Positions 1-11,252 of a stretch of DNA of 36,271 nucleotides are shown here, piece by piece. Source of the DNA: Phoronis ovalis (taxonomy: Eukaryota; Phoronida; Phoronidae); the NCBI GenBank assembly GCA_028565635.1, contig JAOXYB010016409.1, forward strand, positions 1-36,271, read 5' to 3'. A program made the position numbers and the translations under genes. The first letter of the stretch is position 1, and each line of letters opens with the position of its first letter. Under the pieces are notes generated by a model, which was not told where the DNA came from, searched no databases, and saw only the letters and a program-made list of their open reading frames with translations.

Positions 1-335
1 ATCATCATCCAATTTGCAAGTTGTTTGATATTTAAGTCATTATTTGACCTCTTCCTGCCAATTCAGAAAGGACTGATGGAGGTATTGAGATAAGACCGAA
101 AGCACATATATATAAAAGTTAGATTCAGTGATATTTATGTGAAACTAGTAGAGGTTTTCAAATAATTGTAAACAAAGTGAATTTTACATAATTGTGCATG
201 GTAATTACTGATGCTACATATGTTAATATTTCTTAATGAATTAAAATATTGAATGCGTCTACATTCAACTTCAAGCTACAGAATCTCAGGTCTCTGCAAT
301 CTTATAACAACTGATTTCTTGTTCCTTATTTGTAG

Positions 336-2956
336 ACATATTTTAATGACAATGCTTTGACACTCATCCGAACCCTCATTACCGGGGGTGCTACTCCAGA
401 GCTTGAGCAGATCATTGCAGAAGGTGCAGGAATGAGACCGGGAACGAATGATGAGAAAACAATGCTCAGCCGCAACCGATGTCGTGTCGGGCAAATTTCA
501 TTATTTGAAGGTCGTTTCACAAGCTTTGGAGTAAGTTATATTGGGTAGTTTTATATAGAAAAGGTGAAAGTAAAAGCTTTAGCTGTTTCAGTCTATGTTA
601 TGCATTAAATAGGTTTCCTCAAATATATTAGTCGTTATAACTGAATATAATATACATGAGAGCATGCATATAGCGACATGATAGGTTTAATAAGGGTTTG
701 TCTTTTGTTCAAACTTGAGTGCAAAATTTAATATTAAGAATGCATGCAACTGATGACTTACTGCTCTTGATTTTTGCAGGAGGGAGGTAAATATGGTGAA
801 TTATTTGTAACTGCACTGAAGAATTATGGGATATTATGTATTGGTTTATATAGATTCCGTGACACCAGTTCAACTGTCCTGAGTCCGTCTTCAAAACGTT
901 ACGTCATTACAAACCCACCTGATGACTTTCCCCTTATGCCAACAGATCAGGTGTGTATATTTTAAATGAAAATCCCCGGAGAAATTTTACCTTATTTAGA
1001 ATGTACTATAATAAAAAATGTGCCAAAGTAAATTGCATTCCTAGGGGAAGCATCTATTTTGAGATTGCCGTAGTTAGTTCTTGGAGTCCTTACAATTTTT
1101 TCAGTAATAACTAACAGTAATTACAATTGACAGTTTCTACTTTATAGAGGCATATGATTAAAATCCACAACAATGAACTGAGAGCACTTGCAAAAAAATG
1201 TGTAATTGTGAAATGGATGCTTTCTCTTGTTAATCTTTTTGGCCCGAAAAGTTGTTATCCAAATAATAATGTACTGCTGCTAACATTGTTGATGATTATG
1301 GAATATATTGTTGAGTGAACTGTCGACATACATGGAAGTTCTATGGAAAAAAAAGAAGTTGAGATCTGACTTAGTTTCAAGTTTTCAAAAATATTTCTTA
1401 GAATTGTGTGTGCATTTCAAATTCTATTGTGTATCTTTTTAAATAAATATGTAATTCAATGCCATTAACATCACTTTGAACCTTGACCTTTCAACTTTTA
1501 ACTTTAGCCTTTCCTTATCACCAGGTGTTCTGTTTGATACCTTGTAACTTTAGCAAGCCATCTCATGAGCACAGGACATAACAGAGAGTGCATTTAGCTA
1601 ATGGAAAATTACCTAATATAAAGTAATAACCCTGTAAAGTAAATGTGCATGCTTATGTCATCCTAAGCATGAAACTGTGTGTCAGTTGGTGCATTTGTTC
1701 CAATGCCTTTTTCCATGAAGCTAGTGTCATTTTAAATCATCGACAATCTCTGGTTGGTTAATACGCAGGAACCCGCTAAACTGTAACCAGTTCACTTGCA
1801 GAACCTCACCTATTGAGCTGTGTTCCGTTTCTCATAAAATGGACTACCATATCGTATCTGTGTCGGCCAATCAGAGACGATATAAAAATTTGAGTTAATG
1901 TCTGGCTGCACAAGTTGAGAATCCCATGCTGTGTACATATTGTTTATTACTAAAAGTATTATCAGAATTTCTGTTCTGTCTGTGTGTATACTGTTGCCAA
2001 TCTGTTTCTCGCAAAATGTTGGTAATGTGTCACTTTCCTAATATCCCAGTACAACTGTAGCTTTAATGCGGTAGATAACCATAGATATATGTACTAAAAT
2101 CTGATTTGTGACATGTATATGTTCATGTTTTTGTAATTCCACTATGCTTCTGTCTTCTGGCTATACAGTTACCCCAAATAAAGAATCTGATGTTTGCATG
2201 ATAACATTTTTTCAAAAAAACACAAAATGACTTGTGAACACCAGTATGTTTCTCTGATCAGCACATTGACTCTGTTGTTCTTCCGTTATCGACAGAGACC
2301 AATTTTTGTTAGCTGTAATAACATAGCTCTTTGTCCCTACCTGTTTTCTTGAGTTCTTGTACATGTATATATGTGGAGCCTCACCAATTTAGGTTTTATG
2401 TCATAGTACATTATTGCATAAGTTAAGTGGATAATGCACAGCTGATATATTTCAAGTACATGGATTGAGAACTGAGTACTCTGCATATTGTTAATGATTT
2501 ATCTTAGACTGCCCTGCTAGCATGCAACAAGTTTGATAGTCAAGGTGTCACTGTTATTAGGTGTTAGCTAATTGAAAAAATATCTATAGAAACATAGGTA
2601 TTCCCTTCATAAATATTGTGTGAGGTTGAGTAGGGTTTGCTCTTAATGCTTTTGTATTACTCACTGCAAGCTTAGCTTTATGAATCCCTGCTTTTGAAAT
2701 AGTTATTGAAATTTTACCTTCTGCAGAAATGTAACAAGTAAATGCATCATGTAAATTTTTTAAGATATAGTTTGTAGGAATGAAAATGTCTTCATTTATT
2801 TGCTAATATTTATAAATATTATGCCAAATTTAGGTTTTTGCGCTTCAACCATTTGATTTGGATATACGACTAAAAGCAAAAGAAGAGGAAGGCCAGAGTC
2901 GAAAAAAGAAGCGGGGCTCAAGGAAGCCTAGAATGATAAATGATTCAATGACTTAA
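336..2956 (+). CDS. slo: BK (slowpoke) potassium channel alpha subunit, C-terminal part
   Basis: This is the 3' part of a large-conductance calcium- and voltage-activated potassium channel gene; the start lies left of the window. Three phase-0 exons are visible: 336-530 (65 codons), 780-950 (57 codons) and 2834-2956 (40 codons with TAA at 2954-2956), each bounded by AG and GT. Together they give 162 residues. The first exon carries [18 protein letters not shown] and CRVGQISL; the second carries [18 protein letters not shown] and [12 protein letters not shown]. These are hallmark sequences of the second RCK domain of Slo1 channels, just after the calcium bowl, which must lie upstream. The channel is a plasma-membrane tetramer and this part forms the cytosolic gating ring. 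The segment between GAGMR and NRCRVGQ is less like familiar Slo1 proteins than its surroundings. The last exon encodes VFALQPFD and then a basic tail ([12 protein letters not shown]) ending in MINDSMT. Confidence 0.95.
951..2833 (+). other. last intron of the BK channel gene
   Basis: An intron of 1,883 bases begins GTGTGT and ends TTTAG. No further coding exon was recognised in it. It contains a weak inverted repeat near 1741-1880 and otherwise AT-rich sequence. An alternative terminal exon cannot be excluded, since BK channels are often spliced differently at this site in other animals. Confidence 0.8.
1739..1882. repeat. possible short MITE in BK intron
   Basis: A 10-base inverted motif with one mismatch (CTCTGGTTGG near 1748, CCAATCAGAG near 1867) bounds about 140 bases that are more GC-rich than the surrounding intron. 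The sequence just outside also pairs partly (ATCG on the left, CGAT on the right). This is the shape of a small non-autonomous DNA transposon. No clear target-site duplication is visible, so the call is tentative. Confidence 0.3.
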
Positions 2957-4500
2957 AATTATCCAGAAGTTATCCACATCTTATGAAAACATTGGTCTAA
3001 CATTACTACAACAAATTTAATTGATATTGTTTGAACTAGTAATAATTTCTGATTAGTGAAAGCTGGTGTGTTTCAACAACATGGGAATTGCAAAAATTGA
3101 GAATTACAAATTTAGGAAATTTAATCCCGATTTTATCTGGAAATAAATGCCACAGATTGCACTATGATGCAAGAAATCTGGAATATGGAATACAAGTAAG
3201 TAAAATATCCAAAATGGCATCCTGAATGGAAAGTGAATCATTATCATCGTAATGCAGAATATTTTCTGAAAGAGAAACTGTGTGCTCAGAAATGGATATT
3301 TAAAAAAACTATAAGGGAGAATAAAAGCTATTAAGCAAGAATTTATTTTCTTCAAAAGAGAATTGTAAAAGTCCTCCAGAAACCATCTTTTTAAATTGTT
3401 TTAAAGGATTATACAAAAACTGTTTTGTTGGTTGACATTATGTTTGTCTGGTATAAAGATACATTCCCGAGTGTAGCTTTTTGACTAACATAACACAAAT
3501 AAAAAATAAGATAAAGGAGTTACAACCTTAGTTACAACTTTAGGAGATCCTACTGTTATCAATATAATATTTTTGTCTGTGATAATCATTTAATTTTTTG
3601 TCAAAAATTATAAAATGTTTTAAATGAATGCTTGTGTAAAGTAAGCTATGCATTGTTTCATTGTGTTATGCTATACGAGTGTTTTCTGACGAAATAAAAT
3701 TTTTACTTTGCAGTTTTTATGTCTTAAAAGGAAACTTGAATCCTGACACAGTTTATTGTAAGCATGGATTGTTTTTTTCTTCCCTTGTTTTATTGTATTT
3801 TATTAATTTTTCTCTGGGTATTTTACACGAAGTATTTTTTCTCATTTTTTTTTAGTTTGTATGTATATAGAAATATATACATATAAAATTGTCTCAGTGA
3901 TTTTGATGGGTCATTATTATTTAATCCCATATTTTATAACTTAATATTGTGCAATCTTGTTTACTACACAGTGTTGGCTGTATGTTGACTACATGTGTAT
4001 TCTGTGATTCATAATGTGGCTGTTGTGTCTATTAGTTTGTAGATGTAATTTTTCAACACCAAGTGTTATACAAGTTTACATTTCTGTGGATCAAAAGTAA
4101 TATGAATTTTACCCCCTGAAATTTGTTTGATGTACAAATAAACTCTTCCATTTGTCATTAAAAAAATATTTTTCCCAGCATAAACGAGTTTACTTGTTCC
4201 AGTAAGTAGTGAACTGCTCAAAAATGATGTGCCACTTTTAAAACCAGTGTACAACTATGTACAGGTTAAGGTTTTACGTATACATGTTTGGGGCTCATTC
4301 AGTATAAGGTTATCATTAATACTTTTTAGAGATCTTTCTTGTTATTTTCATATACTTCTGTGGAACCTTTGTTTATTTATAACTGGATATTTACTAACTT
4401 TGATCTCAGTCTAAACATTGTATGGTTTATGGTTTACTACAGACCATCATGAATTGTAGAATCAGTTCTATTCAATAAAATGCACTTGTACATATATTAA
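2957..4500 (+). other. 3' UTR of the BK channel gene
   Basis: AT-rich sequence follows the BK stop codon without exon-like structure. Several AATAAA signals are present: 3142-3147, 3498-3503, 3693-3698, 4137-4142 and 4474-4479. The last is followed by a TG-rich stretch, as expected at a cleavage site, and is my best guess for the distal end. Short reading frames here on both strands look like chance. Confidence 0.5.
4474..4479 (+). terminator. likely distal poly(A) signal of the BK gene
   Basis: A canonical AATAAA is followed by TG-rich sequence (TGTAGTTTGAGTTTG and similar around 4530). It lies about 1.5 kb after the stop codon. More proximal AATAAA copies could give shorter 3' UTRs. Confidence 0.45.
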
Positions 4501-4978
4501 TTTTTCATAATTGAAATATTGTTAGTGATTGTAGTTTGAGTTTGTTTTATGTATCTTTAATTATAAACTTGTGGTTTTGTTAATTGTTTAAAAAAAAATA
4601 CCCAGGCTGTACCCCATTTATAGACATACTAGAACAATGGCAAGTCATCTTGAATTCCATACAAAACAAATGATTACTCTTTTTATGACATTCCAGTAAG
4701 AAACATAACTGATCACAGAAACAAATGAAACAATTTGTTGTCCCTAAAAACTGTATGAAAATATAGATCATGTGCCATATTGTTTTCCCCTTTTTATCCA
4801 TCTAGCATAGCTTAAAAATCTAATAAGCTTTATTCCCCTACAATAGAATTTTGAGGAGTGATTGTATTTTTGATATTATATCTGTAAATTTCTGTATCAT
4901 GTAGCATGCGACTGTTTTTGTGATGTAAAAGAATATTTTATTGCTTAAATGACTTTGACTGTTAGTTTATTTATTAAA

Positions 4979-5304
4979 ATGTTTTAAATTATACTGAATT
5001 TCTTTTCTTTAACTGTGTACCTTACTGGTTAAATATAAATCTACTTATTGTAAATCAGGCGGAGTGCAATGAAAGTTGGCGCTACCTGACGGACGCAATA
5101 ACATTTATAGTGGTGGCGCCACCCGTGGTACGCAATTATGCCCAAGTGCATTTTGTCATTCTGGTAGTACAGTCAAACGCAATGCTAAATAAGCGATTTC
5201 AAATATGTTTTAAGAAGCTAAACGCTGAGCGTCTAATATTCGGGTCTAATAATGTCTGTGTTTCACTAATAACTATACGTATAAATGTCTATGTAAAAAA
5301 ATAA
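4979..5304 (+). other. long open frame of unknown nature, possible exon
   Basis: One frame stays open for about 109 codons in otherwise stop-rich DNA, but it has no convincing ATG. A splice-acceptor-like sequence (TTATTGTAAATCAG) ends at 5058, exactly where base composition shifts to GC-rich. From there the frame reads AECNESWRYLTDA and then APPVVRNYAQVHF, ending in TAA at 5302-5304 directly beside an AATAAA. A perfect 12-base palindrome, GGTGGCGCCACC, lies inside it. It could be a terminal exon, a mobile-element fragment or chance. It would join in phase to the BK exon ending at 950, but would then replace the conserved VFxLxxFD segment. The protein is not recognised. Confidence 0.25.
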
Positions 5305-5512
5305 ATAAAACTATATCGCTATTGTTTAATATGTGCGAATAATATCTGCACGTATAGTATCTGCACGTATGCCTAAGCATCTAATTCCAGTTCAATGTAA
5401 TCATCCAGGTGGCAGTCATAAAAGGAATTAAAATCATATTTGAGTGGTTGGATTTTCCAAAACCTATTCAGTCTTTTTTCAAAACTCAGTACACTAGGAG
5501 CACTTTTTCACT

Positions 5513-5888
5513 CAGACACTTTTTCAAAAGGGGGGGGGTGCGTTTGTGGTGTTTTTAGAATTACCGATTTCAGAAAATATCTGTTCAGTAATCGAATAAG
5601 GTCGCTGAAACGTCTCCGTGCTGCCAGAAAAAATTGACAAACAAAAAAAGGCCATTTCCACTCTTATTGTAACAATTCGCCCAGAATAAGTGCAGTAACT
5701 GCTAACGTTATAAGACATTTTTTTTCTTTCTCTTCCAAAGGGGGAGGTGCGCGTGTTTTACTGTTGGTTCAAAAGGAGGGTGCGTTATCATTACATTAAT
5801 GGTCCTCCCATTTCAAAAGGGGGTACGTCATCATTAAATATGTTCCTCCCATTTCAAAAGGGGGGTGCGTTCGCATCTAACGGGCCTG
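5513..5888 (+). mobile_element. non-autonomous element with G-rich repeats, copy 1
   Basis: This copy shares most of its length with 18209-18632. Both start CAGACACTTTTTCAAAAGGG, share the block ATTACCGATTTCAGAAAATA and a GTCGCTGAAACGTCTCCGTG segment, carry several repeats of the form TTTCAAAAGGGGGGTGCGTT, and end in ACGGGCCTG. The left terminal motif seen in copy 2 (CAGGGCCGTC) is missing here, so this copy appears trimmed at its left end. The open frame inside (KRLRAARK) ends early and is not treated as a gene. Confidence 0.7.
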
Positions 5889-8435
5889 AGGTGCTGTGAC
5901 TATATTTTCATTAAAGAGTTCCACATTGAGATAATTTGTTCACATTCTTATTTGCTCTCTGTCACTTGGTACAGTTTTAGTGAATGCCCTCTTGTGTTAC
6001 GTTCACTGATTGCCAAATCCAGTTTCTGAACTTTTTTCTCAGTTTTTCTCCAAACAACCATACAGATTTCGAGATATTTGTTAAAAATTGAACCCCCTTA
6101 GAGATTTCTCGAATCGGAATCCGAAGCTACTTGAATTTGAACTCTCGAACGCGAACTGATACAAGGTCATGTGATGTGCCCCGTGTAATTAATTTCACAA
6201 TCGACAGCTATCAATCCCGTTGAAACATAGCCCTATATATACTAACTATTACCCAATGGATTTATGTCTAGCGACATACACCTGCAATTTTTTTTTATGG
6301 GAGACTATGGGCCGAGACCTTAGAGCTCAATGTTACTGTGTAGTGCTACGCTCTCTGTAAACAGGTTTTTACAGGGCCCTGATTTTAACAAAGCTTGATG
6401 AAGATATATTGCAAAGTGACTTAAATACTACTTAAGAGACGTTTTTTTCGCTGAAAACATCATTCTTATTAATTCATATGTGTTAACTAAAACTGTCTGC
6501 GAAATGAGATAAGAAGTCTCCCTTTTATGATAGTCTTAATTAGTAGTCTGAAGGCTAGCAATGCTCCCTGCCCACTGTATGATTATGTGCATTTACGAGC
6601 ATGCTTTGGAAATAATATTATTTTTAGCTCACCAAAGGATTGAAAACAATTTAAAAATATTTATTTAAATTGTTTTTTAGCCTATAATTTTGTGAACTCA
6701 ATTTCACTCCAGAAATCGTGTTAATTCAACGCACAATTTTTCCATTTTGTATGTAATCCTAAATCCCGAAATAAATATGATTAGCTTAACAGGATGTTCT
6801 AAAATCAAATAAGAAAGACGTTAACCAGTTTTTACATAAAATTATGTTGTATTATATTATTGATTTTCAATACATTATACATGAAGATTCAAAGTTTAAC
6901 ATTAACATCTACGTACAAGATCTAAAAACGATTGAAACACTAATGTTTTAAACAGTACAGTTACATGTCTTGTACCACAGTATCCCGAGCACAGTGTAAA
7001 TACACGTGACTACAACTAAAATATAGCTGGTGTTAAAAAATATGCATACTATGCTTAAATGAGCATCAAATCAAAAAAAAATATAGTGTACCAATATATA
7101 CAGATAAAGGCAAAATATAAACAATAACGTAACAATTATTTAAATGAAAAACAATGTGATGAAAACGACATAATTTGATACCAGAACAGTTTTAAAGCTG
7201 CCTACTAAAAATCCCTTGGTTCCAGTGCTTTATAAACCGTTAATGCATTCTATTCCAAACTGAGGGCTGTTTAATTAAGAGCCTTGTTGGGCTACAATTC
7301 AATTATTCTAGTTAACGCTATACAGGCTTTAAATATGGTGATTCATTGTCTTAAAGTACTGGTGACGGTACTGAACATCAAACGAGTACTAGTATGTACT
7401 AAGCGAAATTGACACTATTAATGCTATTAAAAGCGTGTATTACGTGATTGGAACTATCAATCCATCGATCACGGCTTCAGACTGTTATTTTACACTTTTG
7501 TACCACGTCAAGTAAACATTAGCTTCGTGTTCACTTTTTATGAACCTGAACCTCAGACGGAAGGAAGACCACCAACTGAGTGGCAGGTCTTCAAATAAGC
7601 CAAATTGTGTGACGTTATATACCTTATTTTTCCGTCCTTTTAAACGCCTGGCTCATTGGAAGATTTAAAAATCAAATAAACGCCCAATCTTAAATAAATG
7701 AAACATAAGCGCTCAGAAGTGGTAGAAGACAACTGTAGTATTCCATAGTAATTTACAAAGAAACTCCAATAGACACCTTCCTTCATTAAACACAAGCTCA
7801 GAAGCTCAAAATTTGATCAAAGTCCCAGGACGCAGAAAAAAGGTATACACTTTTCGGTTAGTTTCGTCTTGGAGCTAAGATCAAATCGTGTAGTAAACGC
7901 AAAATAAATTAATGATACAAACATCAAATATCTCCGGGTTATGAAATGGTACTCACATTTACCAGTCATCATGCCAATGTTTGTTGAAAAATGTATACAA
8001 GAGTACGCACATTAGCCATGACTAAAGAGTCAAAATTGTCAATTTTCTAACAATTCAATCCAGTTTGCAAACAACAAAACCAAGATACAATGAACACAAG
8101 TGAAACCTCTTGTACGTAACAATCAAAGGCGAATATACGTTCTTGAATAATACAGGAACATAACAGGTACATCGTTTCGCATCACTTTTTACATGTAAAC
8201 ACCGATTACAGGACTTAACTAAGAACGCAGGGTTAATGACCCATTTTGTCCCCATAAACATGCAACGCAGTGTATGCACGTAACTCTTAGGAATGAAAAG
8301 TACCCGTTAACTTATACTGGAATGCATACTTCTACAAATTTTAACCTTAAAATTTGGAAGAGACATTATCGCATGAACAGATTTTAGAAAGAAATATTTA
8401 TAAGTTCAAAATCATTGCATCTTCTGTCTTCTTCT
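5889..8435. other. intergenic region without recognised genes
   Basis: No convincing coding exon was found on either strand. Two hairpins are visible: 6643-6676 (13-base perfect arms AAAACAATTTAAA) and 7565-7594 (GAAGACC/GGTCTTC arms). The part next to 8435 should contain the 3' UTR of the minus-strand secreted-protein gene. Confidence 0.6.
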
Positions 8436-11076
8436 TCACTTTTTGCCAATAAAACGGCCAAAATCTCCCCACGAATTACTAGCCGGCTGCTGTGCATCTC
8501 TGAAAGACGTTGTATCTTCATACACATTGCCACCTAGCGATGATGGCTCGAATGGTTTACCCCAAATGCCACTAGGAGGAGCTAAAACAGATACAATAAA
8601 AGGTGTTTACAAAGTTTACACCTGTGTCTGACATTTTCAAGTTAATAATTATAATAACAATTATAATAAACACACTAATTCTGAAATGTTTCCGTTCTGA
8701 AGACATAGCAGGAATTCTAAAAAAATTGCGTTAGCATCTAATGCAGGAAATGGGATTTTTTTATTAGAAGTTGATTGCAAACTAATTATCAAGCACACAC
8801 AAGAAGACATATATCAGAGCTCCATTATTGTATTGAGAGACATCTTTCTTGTAATTATTAATTTTTAAACTTAGAGTAATCACCTGGTGTTGTGCTTTGA
8901 GGTGATCCCGAGTTCAGCTGGCATCTTCCTTGCGCCGAACACCTATACAGTCCATAACAAGAGCAATCCTTATTAACGCTGCATGTCTTTGTGTTGATAT
9001 CTTTGCAATCCTTCTGAAAAGAAAAAATCAACAGTCATATTAATTTTCTTCAAAAATTTCAACTTGAAAACATATCCCATTTATCGTTGATGGCCAAATA
9101 TTATAGTTTTATACTGCAGCAGCACGCCGCTCTTAATAGTCACCATTACAAAGATATGAAGATTATTTTACATTTTTGTTTAATGTTATTCCCAGGTCCA
9201 GACATTTATCTGAAGTGGTGGGCGATGTTTTTCTTTTCAAATATTATTGCAGCAATTTAGCTAGGTAAATGCACCATACCACTTTAAAGCAATACGGTAA
9301 AAATGCGAAAAACTATATTTGATGAAAACCTTAGGAAAGTGCGTGGATTGCAGAATTTCCTGTAGCGTACACTAATAGTTTTTGAACAACCAAATTTTGA
9401 CTGAAAAATTTATAAGATAGAAGAAGAGTCATGACAAACCGAAATGTCAGATAACATAATTCATAGTATCATACTCCTGTCACTTCAGGAATTTGATAAA
9501 TTATATTAATTACTATCTCATTATCAAGACTGGGAAATCAAAACAGATAAATGACACCAATCCAATTTAAAATTGTTTTTCATTCAAATGATATCCGAGG
9601 TTACGTACTGGTCGTAGTATACCATTGCAATATCACGTGATCCTACAGAAGTACGCGCGGGTTACGTACTTATTTACATTTAGCAAAACATGATTTTTTT
9701 TAGTACAACTATGAGAAAAAGAAATTGAAACATGTCAAAATTGAAACACACCCGTGTATAAAATTTGAAAAATGTTTGAGGAATACGTGCCGAGCGGAGT
9801 TTTAAAATGGGATTTCGCGGTTCTTAAAGCACTTACTTTCATTTCGTTTGGTTACATTATTGGAACGAAATACGGTAAATGGTTGTTTGTGTGTAGATTA
9901 ATATTTTCTGTAACCACATACAAGCCAAAAACCTTAGAAATTCTAGATTAATGTCCATATTGTTTTCCGTGCATTTTCTAAACTTTATATATTTATTACA
10001 ATCACGTAAACGTAAATAATGCTGACTGCGTGACAGTGACTACTATACTGTTACTTAGAGTGATATCTATAGTCAGTACTTACATCGTTTGTAACAAATC
10101 CTCCAGAAAATCCTCCAAACCCATTGTCACCAATATTCTGAGCTTTAGTTGTTGCCTTAGATTTTGTACCTGTTTTAAGGCTAAATGGTGATCCCCACAT
10201 GTCATTAGATATAGTGGATGTTTTCTCGTTGGAGTTACTAGAATCGGTAACAACTGGTTGAATTATACCCCAGTTTCTGTTATCCGCCATAATAGCGTTT
10301 TCATCTTGTTGTTTTATGTGTCCCCATGCATTACCGGTTTTATGTTCTTTGTGTTTTTGGATTTTTCCAAATTGTCCAGCAGATTTAAAACCTGTTGCAG
10401 AAAATGATTGAAATTTTGCTCTATTTGAGTTCCACTGCGCTTTTGAATTGACAAAGTTACCAAAACCGTTTTGAATCTTAGAGTTTGGTTTTGGAATGGC
10501 AGGAACAGGATCTCCGAAACTTCCAAACGATGGTCCAGAAATCGTGCCAAATGCTACTCCAGGGTTTAAATCAGCTTTTGCTGCCTGAGGACTGGACACT
10601 GGTAGCCAACTTGTTTCAGTCAGATCTCCATTGCCACTATGTTCTAAGACGGGCGAGTTAATATTAGCACTTGCAATGTTACTATTTAAACCTATAACTG
10701 GCCCCCAACTTCTTGATGTTCTTCCATCTCTTTCTCTGTTGTGAGTTAGATCCCCTTCCCGATCATTAGGTGGGCTAAGCCTTTCAAAATGCGGATTCAA
10801 CTCTATATCTGTATTTGTATTTGGTCCTTCGACGATGCTACGTTGGGCTTCAACTTTTGATGTTTCTAACAGGTTAAACTTTTCTGAGATTGGATATTGT
10901 ATTGTGCCCAATGCCGAATTTAATACAATATTAATTTTTGTTAAAATATCTCTAAGAACATTGAGATCAAGATTGCTCTGTGCTTCCTGGTGCTTGCGGT
11001 AATGGTTCCTTACTGGTGAGGCATTGATAGTGCAAATGCAAACTACACATAATAATAATACGAATAGACTTTCCAT
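8436..11076 (-). CDS. secreted Trp-Gly-motif protein with a six-cysteine segment, family unknown
   Basis: Three minus-strand exons join in phase: 11076-10084 (993 nt), 9013-8884 (130 nt) and 8581-8436 (146 nt, stop at 8438-8436), giving 422 residues. The donors are GTAAGT and GTGATT; the acceptors end TTCTTTTCAG and TTTTAG. Residues 1-19 form a signal peptide with a hydrophobic run (FVLLLCVVCIC) ending in ASP, so the protein should enter the secretory pathway. The mature chain is polar and rich in Asn, Ser and Gly, with Trp at 124, 157, 215, 251, 269, 294, 381 and 412. Six of these eight are followed by Gly. The only cysteines after the signal peptide are six at 334, 342, 348, 350, 356 and 362, all in the middle exon (spacing C-x7-C-x5-C-x-C-x5-C-x5-C). 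No transmembrane segment follows. I do not recognise the family; an extracellular matrix, shell-related, mucous or gland protein is possible. The start ATG has a good context (CAAGATGG). Confidence 0.85.
8759..8764 (-). terminator. intronic poly(A) signal in the secreted-protein gene
   Basis: An AATAAA on the minus strand lies in the second intron, about 120 bases after exon 2. If exon 2 were not spliced, the frame would read GDYSKFKN and stop, which would make a shorter protein lacking the last Trp-Gly segment. Whether it is used cannot be told from sequence. Confidence 0.3.
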
Positions 11077-11243
11077 CTTGTATGGCTCTTTCCTATTCTT
11101 GATTCAATTAATCACTAAAATAAAAAAATGTTCGTAAACTGAAATTCACTTTTCCTGATAAGCTTTACTTTTTTATAAACAGAAAACTCATGCAACATGA
11201 CAATAAATAATTACAGAAACAGAAATAAATAACATACCAACTC

Positions 11244-11252
11244 CTTTATATA
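11244..11252 (-). promoter_or_regulatory. TATA-box-like element of the secreted-protein gene
   Basis: The minus strand reads TATATAAAG here, 168 bases before the start codon. A transcription start near 11220 would give a 5' UTR of about 145 bases. TATA promoters are typical of highly and tissue-specifically expressed secreted proteins. A possible splice acceptor (TTTTTTTATTTTAG, ending at 11115) lies in the presumed 5' UTR, so an upstream non-coding exon is an alternative. Confidence 0.5.

Noticed and set aside
5440-5637. 65-codon + strand frame
   Set aside because: Same transposon sequence as at 18.2 kb, not a gene.
7565-7594. Small hairpin
   Set aside because: Short arms with an internal mismatch and no terminator or RNA context in an animal genome.
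8443-8631. 62-codon + strand frame
   Set aside because: Antisense shadow of the last exon of the secreted-protein gene, which has the better splice and motif support.
10314-10550. 78-codon minus-strand frame
   Set aside because: Out-of-frame shadow inside exon 1 of the secreted-protein gene.
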